From assembly GCA_037501455.1 (NCBI GenBank), contig CM074862.1:87381501-87445500 (forward strand): 64,000 nt of DNA. The letters are read 5' to 3'. Below the pieces are notes generated by a model. The model was not told the DNA's origin, did not search any database, and saw only the letters and a list, made by a program, of their open reading frames with translations. Shown in pieces: positions 34,501 to 47,200 of the stretch (position 1 is its first letter; each line of letters opens with the position of its first letter). Made by a program: the position numbers and the translations under genes. The stretch comes from Lantana camara. Lineage: Eukaryota > Streptophyta > Magnoliopsida > Lamiales > Verbenaceae.

Positions 34501-34776
34501 TCAACTTATACGCACATTTCAAGCACACGCAAAATATAGCAAAATAAATGGACCTCAATGCTGGCACTTAGCTTCAACAGCACAGCCCTCTCATCAGTTC
34601 TTACTTCAAACTCCAAACAACTCTCAACCCAACCTGCAACCAAAGTAGATAAATAGAGAATCACAAGAAAACCAAACGAGAAAAACAAGAAAAGGGAGAA
34701 TGGAAAAGGAAAGAAAGGAAAAGAAAAGAAAATATAGTTCTTAGTTAAAGTCGTTAGCTTGACTTGGTGGTCCTGA
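34501..34776 (-). other. Athila sequence downstream of pol
   Basis: On the minus strand, just after the pol stop, there is a long TTTCCTTT-rich pyrimidine run ending in TTTGGTTGCAG, a good match to a plant 3' splice site. No envelope-like frame is recognisable in what follows. Otherwise I see nothing in this stretch. Confidence 0.45.
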
Positions 34777-36220
34777 TTAACTTGGAGGATGCAATGACAC
34801 ACGCGAAGTATGTTTCTCAATGGGCTCGCCAAATAGATATGTCTTCAATCTCTGTCCATTCACTACAAATGTGCCCGACTTCTCATTTCCTATCTCCACT
34901 GCTCCACTGGACATTACCCTAATAACACGAAATGGGCCGGACCACCGGGACTTCAGCTTCCCAGGAAAGAGCTTCAACCTAGAGTTGAACAACAAAACCA
35001 ACTGTCCTACTTCAAACTCTTTCACTCGGATATCCTTATCATGCCATTTCTTTGTTCTCTCCTTATAAAGTTTGGCATTTTCATACGCTCTGAGTCAGAA
35101 TTCCTCTAATTCATGCAATTGCAAACCTCTTTTCTCTCGGGCTAGCTTCATATCAAAATTAATGGCCCTGATTCCCCAATATGCCTTATGCTCGAATTCC
35201 AATGGCAAATGGCACGGTTTCCCATAGACTAAATTAAATGGGGACGTGCCTATGGGTGTCTTGTAAGCTGTCCTATACGCCCATAGTACATCGTCCAACT
35301 TCGATGCCCAATCTTTCCGTGAGCTGCTTGCTGTTTTTTCCAAAATCTCTTTAATCTCCCTATTGGAGATTTCCACTTGCCCACTCGATTGGGGATGACA
35401 TGGGGGTCACATCTTGACGATGTACACCGTACTTCTTCAAAAGAATCTCTAGAGGCTTATTGAAGATGAGAGCCTCCGTCACTCACAAGAGCTCGGGGAA
35501 CTCCAAATCGACTGAAAATATTCTTCCTCAGAAATTTCAACACAACCTTGGAATCTTTCGTCGGTGATGCTATGGCTTCAACCCATTTAGATACGTAGTC
35601 CACTCCTACCAGAATGTACTTATTCCCGATTGGATGAAGGAAACGGACCCACAAAATCAATCCCCCATACGTCAAAAAGCTCAATCTCAAGAATATATCT
35701 CAGTGTCATCTCATCTCTCTTTCCAATATTACGTATCCTCTGGCATGAATCACACTTGGTCACAAACTCGTGGGCATCCTTGAACAGGGAAGGCCACCAG
35801 AATCCTGATTGTAGTACCTTCGCAGCCGTCTTATTTGCACTCGCATGGCCTCCATAAGGGTTGGAATGGCAATGATAAAGTACCTCCTCTATCTCATCCT
35901 GTGGGACACATCTCCTAACCAGATGGTCCGAACAGTGTCTATAAAGCAACGGTTCTTCCCAATAGTAATAATTTGCATCGGAAAGAAATTTCCTTTTCTG
36001 GTGGAAACTCAAATTAGGAGGTACGATTTTAGTGGCTAAGTAGTTCACAAAGTCTGCATACCATGGTATGCCAGAATCCACCCTAAATTCATCCGGGAAG
36101 TTCTCCACTATAATCTATTCCTTCTCCTCAGCTGTTTCCTCAGTTTCCAGTCGCGATAAGTGGTCTGGCACCACATTTTCGGTGCCCTTCTTGTCTCTTA
36201 TCTCCAAATCAAACTCCTGT
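34777..36220 (-). pseudogene. pol: Athila pol: integrase (and end of RNase H)
   Basis: From right to left: the RNase H end; then the HHCC zinc-binding domain (HCHSNPYGGH, then KCDSCQR) near 35760-35880; then the catalytic core with [19 protein letters not shown] and [10 protein letters not shown], the three positions of the D,D,E triad. [20 protein letters not shown] follows near 35220-35300, and a C-terminal module ([19 protein letters not shown]) to the stop at 34777. Frameshifts near 35380-35460 and 35620-35690 split it. The domain order RT-RH-INT and the wording of the motifs are those of plant Athila elements. The catalytic residues are present but the frame is not continuous. Confidence 0.88.
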
Positions 36221-36223
36221 AGT

Positions 36224-37658
36224 CACTACAAGAAAACTGTCAATTTCCGACGGAATTTTCCGACAGAAACATAAAATACCGACGGATTTTCGACGGATGT
36301 TTGTTGTCGCATAAGTAGTCCTCGGAAAAATTTACCGACGGATTACCGACGGATTTCTGACGGAAATCTTAGCGAAATGTAAAAAATAATAAACGACTTT
36401 CCGACGAAAAATTCATCGGAAAATCCATCGGAAAATATAAATCCAAAAAATTTAAAAAATTATTTCCGACGGAATTTTCCGTTGGTATTCCGTCGGAAAT
36501 AGAATTAAAATAAATAAACTAAAAAAAATAAAAAATTCATTTGTGAGACCCGAACCACCCCGGAAACGAGCTACACCAACACCTCAGACGAGCCATGAGA
36601 CGAGCTTAAAGCTCGGCGAGCCAACCAATGCGAGAATTAATTCCCGCGATTATTGCGCCCGTAGGGATTCGAACTCGGGTCTCCAAGGAAGAATGGTGAC
36701 TCCCTTACCAACTTGGATAACTTACCTCTTATTAATATTATGTCTTTAAATATATTTATGTACTTTTTTCAAATAATTATTTAAATACTTTTTGTTATTA
36801 ATTTAAAATATAAAATTTTAAATATATGATTATATGAATTAAATATAATCATATTTATTGAAATTTTTTAAAAATACTTATTCGAATGAAAATAAAACTC
36901 TTTAGAATTAAGAGTTTTCCGATCTATTGAAAATATATAGAGTATGATAATAAGAATTCTTTCTAAAATTAATATATTAATTATAAGTTATATTATAAGA
37001 TATTTGTATATTTAAAAATAAAATTAGTAATTATCAAAATTTTTATTTATTTAAATTTAATAGTTTCCGACGGAATTACCGACGGAATATTCCGTCGGAA
37101 GCTTTCTTGAATTTTACTTTTCGAAGCTTTGTTGAATTTTATTTTTGCATTTTCGACGGATTACAGACGGAAATTTCGTTGGGAAATTTTATTTTTATTT
37201 TAATATGTTTTTAGCAATTCTCGTCGGAAAACCGTCGATTTTCCGTCGGAAACTTTATAATTTTCCGACTGCTTTAATCCCATCGGAAATTTCCCTCGGT
37301 AAAATTTTAAAATATAGAAATAATTATAAAATTTAATAGTCTCCGACGGAATATTCCGTCGGAAGCTTTCTTGAATTATATTTTTCGAAGTTTTGTTGAA
37401 TTTTATTTTTGAATTTTCGACGGATTACCGATGGAAATTCCGTCGAAAAATTTAATAGTTTCCGACGGAATTACTGAAGAAATTGTCCGTCAGAAATGTT
37501 TCCGACAGATTACCGACGGACTTTCCATCGGTAAATTTTTATTTTTATTTTTATATGTTTTCAACAAATTCCGTCGGAAAACCATTGGTTTTCCGTCAAA
37601 AAATAATAATTTTCCGACGGACTTGATTCCATCGGAAATTGACAATTTTCTTGTAGTG
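36224..37658. mobile_element. Non-autonomous CACTA (En/Spm-type) transposon
   Basis: It starts CACTACAAGAAAACTGTCAA and ends with the near-perfect reverse complement TTGACAATTTTCTTGTAGTG. It is flanked by the 3-bp duplication AGT (36221-36223 and 37659-37661), the CACTA superfamily hallmark. Subterminal regions are packed with TTCCGACGGAA/CCGTCGG motifs in both orientations, the kind of sites bound by TNPA-like proteins. The right part has internal duplications sharing GGAAGCTTTCTTGAATT. At 1435 bp with no transposase frame it depends on a transposase from elsewhere. It splits the Athila RNase H gene. Confidence 0.95.
36540..36735 (-). other. tRNA-like pol III promoter module inside CACTA
   Basis: The minus strand holds TATCCAAGTTGG (A-box-like) and, about 35 bases on, GAGTTCGAATCCC (a good B box). 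The segment is far more GC-rich than the rest of the element. It is too short and too poorly folded to be a tRNA gene. It may be a tRNA-derived SINE remnant or a captured tRNA-related sequence. Confidence 0.4.
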
Positions 37659-37661
37659 AGT

Positions 37662-39960
37662 AACAGTATCCACCTAATTAGGCGCGGTTTGCTATCCTTC
37701 TTGGACAACAGGTGCTTAATGGTAGCATGGTCAGTGTACACCACAGTTTTTGAACCTATTAAATAAGAACGAAACTCGTCAAAAGCATGTACAATAGCTA
37801 ACAGTTCTTTTTCAGTGGTGGCATAATTTAGTTGTGCATCATTAAGTGTCTTGCTAGAATATGCCAGGCCGTGTAAACGTTTCTCCTTTCTTTGGCCAAG
37901 GACAGCTCCTACGGCCAAGTCACTAGCATCATACATTAGCTCAAACTACAAACTCCAGTCTGGTGCCACCAAAATGGGTGCTGAAGTAAGTTCTTTCTTT
38001 AACCAGTCAAAAGCAATCAAACAGTTACTATCAAAGATAAATTCAGCATCCTTCTGTAAACGCTTACAAAGGGGTAAAGTGATTTTGGAGAAATCCTTAA
38101 TAAATCTGTTGTAAAATCTGGCATGACCAATGAAACTCCTAACTCCCTTAACATTAGTTGGTGGCGGCAATTTCGCGATCACTTCAATTTTAGCTTTATC
38201 AACTTCAATTCCCTTCTCCGAAATCCTATGGCCCAGTACGATTCCTTCCTTCACCATGAAGTGTAACTTTTCCCAATTCAGAACTAGATTAGTCTCTTCA
38301 CATCTCTGCAAAACTTGAGTTTAATTCTGTAGACAGGATTCAAAAGAGGAACCAAACACAGAGAAATCATCCATAAATATTTCCATGGTACGCTCAATAA
38401 AGTCCAAAAAAATTGCCATCATGCATCGTTGAAAAGTAGCCAGTGCATTACACAATCCAAAAGACATTCTCCTAAAGGCGAAAGTACTATAAGGACAAGT
38501 AAAAGTGCATTTTTCCGGGTCTTCCCGGGCTATAGCTATCTGATTATATGAGTACCCATCCAAAAAACAGTAATATGCGTGCCCGGCTAATCTTTCTAAC
38601 ATTTGATCAACGAAGGGAAGGGGGGAAGTGATCTTTCCTGGTTGCAGTATTTAATTTTCTGTAATCTATACAAACTCTCTATCCCGTGACAGTCCTAGTA
38701 GGAACCAATTCATTATTCTCATTTTTAACTACAGTCATCCCCCCTTTCTTTGGCACAACCTGAACAGGACTAACCCACTTATTGTCCGAGATAAGATAGA
38801 TAATCCCGGTGTCTAACAGTTTTATTACCTCGACCTTAACAACTTCCTTCATATTTGGATTCAGCCTTCGTTGGTGTTTTATAGAGGGTTTGTCCTCATC
38901 TTCCATCAAAATTTTATGCATGCAAATGGCCGGGCTAATTCCATTGATGTCGGAAATAATCCAACCTACTGCTCGTTTATGATTTCTCAACACCCTCAAC
39001 AAAGCATCTAATTGTAATTCAGATAATTCCGCAGAAACAACAACAGGCAATGTGTCAGCTTCGCCTAAAAACGCATACTTTAGATGATTGGGGAGGGGTT
39101 TCAATTCCAAGGTAGGTGCTTTAACAATCGATGGAGGGGGAGTGGGCTTACTTGTACCCAACTCTTCAAAAACAAACTTGCGTCGGAAAGGCACGAATGG
39201 AGTTGCCTCTAGTTCTCTCGAATAAACAGCTATTTCTTCTAGCAACTCCTCCCTGTCTATTTTCTCTTCCAGTCCCTGCAGACATAATTCCAGGGGGTCA
39301 TCTTGCAGCGCTGAAGTTGCAATAATATCATTGACCTTGAAACACTGTTCTTCCAGTACTGGTCCTCTCATGGTTTTGAACAAATTAAATTCCTCTTGCT
39401 CTTCCCCCACTCTTAGGGTCAGCAATCCGTTTTTTACATCAATCAACGCTCCAGCTGTGGCAAGGAAAGGTCTTCCTAGAATCAATAGCATATCCTAGTC
39501 CTCTTCTATGTCAAGCACAAGAAAATCCACTAGGAGGTAAAACTTCCCGACCCTTACAAGAGCATTCTCCAAGATTCCAGTGGGATAAGTAATTGATCGG
39601 TCAGCTAACTGCAGTGACACCGTAGTTAGTTGTAGATCTTCTAACCCTAATTTCCTGCAAATAGATAAAGACATTAAACTCACGCTAGCCCCAAGGTCAC
39701 ATAAAGCTTTATTGAAAGTCAAATTGCCAATGGTACAAGGGATGGAAAAACTCCCTGGATCTTTAAGCTTCGGCAGAAGCTTATGCTGAATAATGGCATT
39801 GCACTCCTCTGTGAGTGCAATCGTAGCATGTTCTTACAACTTCCTCTTGTTAGAGAGGATCACTTTCAAAAACTTAACATAAGTCGGCATTTGTGCTAAT
39901 GCTTCTGCAAAAGGGATGTTGATATGTAGCTCTTTGAAGATGCTTAAGAACTTCTCGAAC
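37662..39960 (-). pseudogene. pol: Athila pol: protease, reverse transcriptase, RNase H
   Basis: From the right: a protease with ALCDLGASVSLM (DLG in place of DSG/DTG, usual for Athila) near 39660-39720 and LILGRPFLATAGA near 39450-39490. The reverse transcriptase runs from SDNKWVSPVQVVPKKGG through ARFYNRFIKDFSKI, with its active site FMDDFSVFG near 38360-38400 intact. The RNase H has CMYDASD-type start, TEKELLAIV and YTDHA, so all three acidic residues are present before the CACTA element cuts it at RWILLL. Stops near 39495 and 38680 and a frameshift near 38320 interrupt the polyprotein. Confidence 0.88.
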
Positions 39961-41472
39961 TGTTTCTCCAATTTCTACTTCTGCAGCATCTGAGGGAAGG
40001 TGACTGGTTGCACATACTCCTTGTGTGCTACATTCACCTTTGGTGTTGAAGGGAGCTCCTTCTTTTTCTCATCTACACTTCCCTCTTTTGTCTCAATTAC
40101 TTTTTCCGATTTTTCCCCACCAGTATTACATTGATCAGGATCTGTAGGCATCCTTGGTCCTTCAAACTCCTTACCACTTCTCAAGCCTATGACTTTGAAC
40201 TGTTCCTTATGAGTTTTACCGACTTGATCTAGCCACATCCCTTGAACTATGGTATTCAGTGATTGGGCTATTTGACCGACCTGAGATTCTAAATTCTTAT
40301 TCTGGTTCACCACCTGCTCTACCTGAGTTTCCAATTTCTGATAGTTATCCGAAGACACTGCTATGAACTTCTCAAGTGCAATTTCCAAGACCTGTTTTTG
40401 TTCCAGATGTGAGGAATGTATGGTGGAGGTTCTGATTGCATCAGATAACAGCCTGGAGTGTGGATTAGGCCTGGTCGGCGTAAATCCTGAGGCCTCGGTT
40501 GGAATGGAAGCCTAGGTTGTAGCATCACCTGTTGGGGATAGCTTCCCCAACTAGGGTTATAGGGATTTCCATTACTGGGGTAACTCACTTGCTCTTACAC
40601 CTGCTCACCTACATTGGAATAGGGACAAATGTTAAACATATGTGGACCACCACAAGTATCACAAGTTACCTGCACTGGGTGGAATTGTGTTCCAATACAT
40701 TCACGGAGAGTTGGTCCAGTCTGTTAGTGAGAGCTTCAATTTTAGCATTGAGGGCAGTCAGGCCGTCTAGGTTTGTAACTCCGACCGCTACCTTGATCGG
40801 TTGAGTACGGTTCCCTTCGTATATAAAAACATCGTTCAGAGACATATTCTCTAGAAGTTCAGCAGCAACCATTTCAGACTTGGACAAAAAAGCCACGCCT
40901 GCGGCTGCATCCATCGCTCCTCTAACAGTAGGGAACATCTCATTATAGAATGTCCGTATCAATAGCCAACCGGGTATCCCATGGTGTGGACACTTCTTCT
41001 GTAAATCCTTAAATCTTTTCCAAGCTTCGTAGAAGGACTCTCCATCCATCTGCCTGAAACCTTGAATATCATTCCTGTACTTTGTGGTTTTGCTCAGTGG
41101 AAAGAACTTTGCTAGGAAAGCCCGAGATAATGGTGCCCAAGTCTGAAAGGATTCATTTGGTACAGTGCCCAACCATGCTTTAGCTCGATTCCTGAGTGAA
41201 AAGGGAAAAAGCCTAACTCGGATAGCATCAGTGGTGACATTGTGAATTTTGAAGGTATCACAAACTTCTAAAAAATACTGCAAGTGTGAAGTTGGATCCT
41301 CTAAAGGTAATCCTGAAAACGGATTGTTTTGCAGCAAGTTGATGATTGCTGGGTTGATCTCAAAATTAATCGCTGCAATTGGGGGGCGAGTTGTAGTTTG
41401 AATCGCCCCTGCATTTGGTAAATTGTAATCTCTGATCGCAGGAGGGCGTCGCTCTTGAGGTGGATCGTCCAC
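39961..41472 (-). pseudogene. gag: Athila gag
   Basis: The ATG at 41472 opens a 268-codon frame with RDYNLPNAGAIQ, FEINPAIINLLQNNPFSGLP and AKAWLGTVPNESFQTWAPLS, the Athila capsid region. The zinc knuckle near 40622-40665 is CDTCGGPHMFNIC (C-X2-C-X3-H-X4-C), as is usual in Athila. A coiled-coil-like stretch (QVEQVVNQNKNLESQVGQIA) and a Lys/Glu-rich tail follow. Frame changes near 40670 and 40380 break it. The start lies about 190 bp downstream of the LTR. The same protein family starts again at 57366-57624 on the other strand. Confidence 0.88.
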
Positions 41473-41630
41473 CCCTCAATCTCTCGCGTTTGTAGGATCT
41501 TCGACCATTTAATTTGTATAAGGTCAAGGAAAGTCCTTAGCTCAATTCCACAATGACAAAGACTACATACACTAGATAGAACAATGGTCTAAAGCACTAG
41601 ATCAAGATAATTGAGTAATATTGACTTAAA

Positions 41631-41653
41631 CGCCTTCCCCGGCAGTGGCGCCA
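41631..41653 (-). other. Athila primer-binding site (minus)
   Basis: The minus strand reads TGGCGCCACTGCCGGGGA, matching the aspartate-tRNA-type PBS known from Athila elements, six bases from the LTR end. It sets the element's sense as minus. Confidence 0.88.
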
Positions 41654-41659
41654 AAAACT

Positions 41660-43189
41660 TGTTGTAAGGTTTTACTAAAGTTAAAAACCAATCGTGCAAG
41701 TGTACACTAAAATAGGCGTAGCCCAATAGGATCGAACCCACAGGGAAGGGAAATCAATCACTACTCTCTATTCCTCTCTAATCTAAAGAGTTAACGGAAG
41801 CAATGGTTGTTTCTATTAATCTACTAACATAGAAATTAACAATTAACTAGAATAAAATAGCAAATAATAACTCAGACACGCGAATTAAATTCAGTAAACT
41901 AAACAGGCAGGGAAAAGTTTTGAATCATACAATCAAGATCTGACGTGATACTCGTTTGACAAGTATAATCCTACAACCTAGTCACTTATATTTGAATTAC
42001 CCTCTCTCGAGGTATGACCAAGTGCTTAATTAGTGTTCAATGTTGCTCTCGCAATCACTAATAGTTAATTAAACCATAGGAACAAGACTAGTGTAATTCA
42101 GTATTCTAGCGGCTCGGCATGGAATAAGATTACTGTTGTATAAGCTAGTACCAAATCTCTTTGTATCCTACAACTCACAAGTGTTGAAAACAATCCAAAT
42201 CACTATCAATCTCTCAATTTATAGGTAATCCTGAGACATGCTAAGGGTGGCCAGACCGTTGCAATTCAATTCAAGTCCGCTTTCAAAACTAAGAATCACA
42301 CAAGTCATTCTAGCATTACGTCAAACATCTATCATATGCATTCATCATCACTCCCCTAGCCCTAGAGAATTAGCTACTCATAATGAAAGCAAAACTCATA
42401 AAACTAAACGAAATTGCATTAAAAGAAGTCATGGTCATCAAATCTAAACAAGGTATAGAAAATAAACTCATAAACATTATAAAAATTCCAGAAAATCAAA
42501 CCTAACATAAGAAAACTGAAATTAGGGGAAATTAGTTTGAATAGTAAAGCAGTAAAACTAGAAAAACGGAATTAGTCTCAATTGATTCGTTTGAATTCTC
42601 TGAGAAATCTCTTGACTCTCCCGCAACGGCAGTCTTCTATCTCTTCCTCCGAACTTTCTTTGTTCTTCCCCTTCTCCAAAAAGTCCCCAAAACACGCATA
42701 AATACTAAACCTAAATTCTCTCGCCGACAGGGGTAACAGGCGTTACCTGGCCCCATGCAATTCGTGTTAATGCCCGTTACCTGGATAAATCGTAGCTGTG
42801 CTTCTCTAAGTAGTAACGCCCGTTACTACTTTTCTTCAGTCTAAAGGTAACGGGCGTTACCCTTCCTTCTCCAGAATTCATCTCCTCCTGTGGCTGAAAA
42901 CATGCGTTTCCTGGTCTGTGCTGCCATGGAGTAACGGGCATTACTCCTCTGATTCGTCTCATGTAAAGCTCCTGTGGTCGTTAACGGGAGTTAGACATCG
43001 TTTACTCTTGTATGGTAATGGGGGTTACCAATCCTTCCTCAAAAAGTGTGAAATCGATTTGTTTCGCCGTTCCGTAACTCCAACTCTAAAATCACCTAAA
43101 ACGGGGCAATTTAAACATATAAACGCATCAAATGGAAACAATTTGTCATCAAATTAAGACTCAAAATCATGTAATTTCTACACACAACA
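41660..43189 (-). repeat. Athila 5' LTR (minus sense, 1530 bp)
   Basis: Plus-strand ends TGTTGTAAGG and CACACAACA form the inverted terminal repeat. A minus-sense TATA-like AGTATTTATGC lies at about 42697-42707, with a palindrome array just upstream of it. The U5 part shares CTAGGGCTAGGGGAGTGATG with the plus-sense Athila LTR at 55598. The right side breaks a chromovirus RT frame. The duplication candidate ATGAA (43190-43194) has no partner in the window because the left end of the element is missing or scrambled. Confidence 0.87.
42732..43029. repeat. Palindrome array upstream of Athila TATA box
   Basis: About seven units occur in 300 bp, each built on GTAACG-CC/GG-CGTTAC. The longest is AGTAGTAACG-CC-CGTTACTACT at 42809-42830, with ten-base perfect arms. 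Others are GGTAACGGGCGTTACC (42846-42861), GGAGTAACGGGCATTACTCC (42929-42948) and GGTAATGGGGGTTACC (43014-43029). Spacing is roughly 30-80 bp. Confidence 0.88.
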
Positions 43190-44233
43190 ATGAACATGAC
43201 AGGGGAATTAGTTAACCTACACGGCATCACCACGGCTCAAAGTGCCCATACCGAGTATTAAACCCGATCTTTGGAATATCTTCTTCCCCAAATATGAAAT
43301 TGGTAATAACCTTGCCTCAAATCTAACTTAGAGTGCACTTGTGAACCTTGCAAGTGATCGAACAACTCTTCGATGTGAGGCAATGAATACTTATTCTTCA
43401 CTGTCATCTGGTTCAACTCGTGGTAATCTATGCACATCCTCAAAGTTCGATCTTTCTTCTTCACAAATAGAACGGGTCCACCCCACAGAGAGATGCTCAG
43501 GTGGATTTACCTACAAGCTAGAAGCTCATCAAGTTGTGTCTTCAACTCTTTCAACTCGACAGGAGCCATCCTGTAAGGTGTCTTCGAGAAAGGAACGCTC
43601 AGGGATAGAGGTCTACCACAAACTTGATGTCCCTATCGGGGTGGCAAGGACCCCAAATTATCTGGGAACAAATCGGGAAAATCTCATACAACCTCTATCT
43701 CCTCAAGTTTAGCTTGATCCTTCGGTTTTTTAAGAAGGTAAGTCATAAAACCTGTTACACCGTCCCGAACTAGCTTGCTTGGTTTGACAAAAGACACAAA
43801 AGGGCTTGACTTCAATCTCTCTCCCGTAAACACCACTGGACCCAAAGAGACGTTCTTCGCGTGATAATCCGTCACTGCTCGGTGTCGATAAAGCGAATCC
43901 ATCCCAACGATTGCTCCATACCTCATCATCAGCATCTCTATCAACACTGCTAAGAAGACTCGGCCCTTGAAACTCACCGAGCACTCCTGGAACACTCGGT
44001 CTATCTCGAAGGTCCCCCCTAAAGGAGAACTGACCACTTACACATGCACAGGTATGTCAGCAAGTAAAGGCATAAAACCAATAATATCCCAGGAAATAAA
44101 AGAATGAGTGGCTCTAGGATCAAAAAATGCATGTATGATGTGCCATGAATGTTTATTGTAACTTCCACCATGGCATTCTGATCGATCTCAGCAGCTTTCT
44201 CCTCTCCATTGAGAGCATATGCATGAGCCTGAA
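43190..44233 (-). pseudogene. pol: Chromovirus B protease and reverse transcriptase part
   Basis: From the right: the protease region, with RATHSFISWDIIG for the usual DxGATHSFIS (the glycine is replaced by arginine). VVSSPLGGTFEIDRVFQECS and GMDSLYRHRAVTDYHAK follow, typical of Tekay-like chromoviruses. Then come the RT fingers and palm ([30 protein letters not shown]). It ends after VVMPCRLTNSPVMF at the Athila LTR. A frameshift and stops are present, and the rest of RT, RNase H and integrase are not found nearby. Confidence 0.82.
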
Positions 44234-47200
44234 TGTAGCACCCCAGACGTAGGATGCCACATCCCCCGCACTAAGACCCAGACTCGGTTATGAAATAGGA
44301 AGTTCATGCCCGAATCCGAATCATAGTGAACGGGAGACCAACTCACACACTAGGCTAGGCGGATCTAATCTTGACAAACTCAGAGTGCGGAAGCAATTAA
44401 AACCAACAACAATAGATAGCGGAAGCATTTAAAACAAAACATGCAAAGCAGGTAAGCATAGATACCTAATCCCGAATATCAACATACATAGCAGGTGACG
44501 GGTTCAACTAGCATAGATACCTAATCCCGAATATCAACATACATAGCAGGTGAAGGGTTCAACTAGCATAGATACCTAATCCCGAAGATCGACATACATA
44601 ATCCAACATAACAAACAACATAAATATCATCAATATCTAGTAACAACTAAATACTAGTTTACTAACCCCATACGAGTTGAAGTCTAAAGAGAACATAAAC
44701 ATAATCTGCAAATGTGAAACATAAATACATAAAATAAGTAGAGTATGCGACAAATGCATCCTAACACCTACTAGACTGACAAGTGTGACTCCGAAGACTC
44801 ACTTCCGCCTAGCTCAAGCCAAAAGAATCCTGCAAACTAAAAGATAAAATGAGGTGTCAGTCAACTGACTGAGTGACGGGGCTAACGCACACCCACAATA
44901 TATATATAGAGCACAACACATAACATAAGGATGGACTCATGAACCGGGATTAGGGTTTTGCACGCCAAAACAGTAGAAATACCCAAAATAGTATAAGTTT
45001 GGAAAACCGTTTAGAGAAGCCTATCCCATTTCACAAATCCCATACATTCATAACATATACCCGGCGAGTACGGGCTTCCAACCTTTACTCCTCATATCTG
45101 AACAGAACATAAAGCAGAATCAATCCATCCTCTACTCCAATAATGGAAGAGCCACTCGTTGGCCCTAACCATCAATAACATACATACACAGCCTCAAGGG
45201 GTAGCGAACCCACAAGAGTCCTCCCCGGCTGTACACCGAAGGCTCAAGATATCACGCCTCCCTCATGGCCCTAAGGTCGCGCAATGATATCTCAAATGGA
45301 ACTACGCACAGGTATATCCCCGACGGCCCTAACCGTCTCGGGGGCTCCTTACCCATAGCTCATCGGATCCACAAACATACATACATATAGATACCAATAT
45401 TTCATGGCAACTCGCTACAGAATCATAACATATCAGAGTTTTCCAAAATAGCTTACATATGCCTTAATACTTAATTTTTCTTCAAAACCAAGGATGGTCC
45501 ACAAGGTCATAATCATATCATATCCAACACATATCTAATCATACATAGTATATAACCGCATGCAAGGATTGAAATCATCATATTAAGGCCATAGGACGCT
45601 TAACTATACAAAATCCTAAACCTTACCTTATGCAAGTAGAGTCTGAGAGTGTGAAGGGTCAAACACTCTAAACCTCGGGCCCACCGACACCACCAAACTC
45701 TGTGACAAGACATACAAAAGCCCAGACTTAGACTCTATATGAACCAAACAAGACGCACGGCGTTGCTCAACATGATCGTGGTTATGCATAAGTGTTCATG
45801 TTATGCTTGGATGAGCTGTCGTGGTCATTCAAGGCATATCAATGCTCAACAAGGTCATATTTACAAGCAACCATCATGCAATTCCATATCCAATGATGCA
45901 AGATCAATTTAGGAAGTCAATGTATTCACAAAATGCATATTAAATCATCCAATGTCACAGGGTTCAATTATAATGTTAGAATTAAGCATCAAGTTCATGT
46001 CGAGTTGTAAAGTGCGTAAGTAAGAGCAACTTGGTCATATAAACATACAAAGTTGTTGTACGTAGATGGCATGCTTGATACAAATAAAGAGTGCATTTAA
46101 TTCACTTAAGATCATACTTTACAACTTCACAACATGCTTGGTACACAAGCTCAAGTCACATTCATAGTTTCATAAATATTTCACTTACATCCCCTAAGTT
46201 GATTACTAAGCATAAATGTTCGTTTAAAGTGTTTATACAATTATTCAACTAGGAATTAATTACTTACAAACATGATAATTATCAATTTTTCGTAATTCAT
46301 AATATACCATTTTCGAGTAAGAGTAAATCAAGATATTACAATTCTAACTCCTATCATGCATCAAGTCTCAAGTTGTTCAAGCATCTTTAATGTATCTCAA
46401 TTTTATATTTGAAACACAATTTACAACAAACATAACATGGAGAACGTCTCAAATTCATATAGAGAAATCACAACATGTTCGTTCTTCTAAAATATCATTC
46501 AAGTTCATTTAGTCACATAAAAGATTAGTTTCTAAATATTACACTAACACCCCTTCGTACTTAACAAATAGCGTAAATTCATCACATCGGATTCAAATTG
46601 TAAATCGAAACATTCATGCATATCACAATCCATTCAATACATGCTTTCGTATATGATTGGAATACATCTCGATCAACAAACCAATAATAACCAATTTATT
46701 TGCACTTAAAACAATTAATTCAACTAATCACAATTACGCAAAATAATTCGTAATAAATAGATCGAGTGTCCGATTAACGAACGAAAAGCGGCGTTGGACT
46801 CATCTCGTCGAGACCGACATTCTGTCCGAAAGTCGCCGGAGTGCCGCCACCGGAGCCGCCGGAAAGTCGCCGGGCCGCCAGCGGGCCGCCGTCGAAAATC
46901 GCCGGAAAATCCCAAAAAATCATTCCTGAATGAAGCCTTCGTGCCCATTCCGAATCCACGATCAATTTCTGGAAATTCCAAGCCGATTGTCCTAGATTTG
47001 AAATCTAAGAACACGAAAACCCTAAATCTTCAAACTCAAATTACTTCCAAACCGGTGAACCAAAATGCGATCCGTAAAAAGCATTGTCTTACCCATGACG
47101 AGCTCTTCGAAAGCCCTAAGGTAGCTCACCGGAAAAATCCTCGGAGCTAGCGTCGCCGTTACACCGCCGCTATGTCACCACGATCCGCCGCCAATCGGCC

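Noticed and set aside
36650..36700. tRNA gene suggested by GGATTCGAACTCG
   Set aside because: Only A/B-box-like parts are present; acceptor and anticodon stems cannot be formed.
42350..42370. Telomere-like CCCTAG repeats in the Athila LTR
   Set aside because: Only two imperfect units, conserved as part of the U5 sequence in both Athila LTRs; not a telomeric array.
46794..47150. 118-codon plus-strand frame in the LARD2 LTR as a gene
   Set aside because: It runs antisense to the element's promoter and GC-rich block, is Arg/Pro-rich, and is disrupted in sister LTRs.
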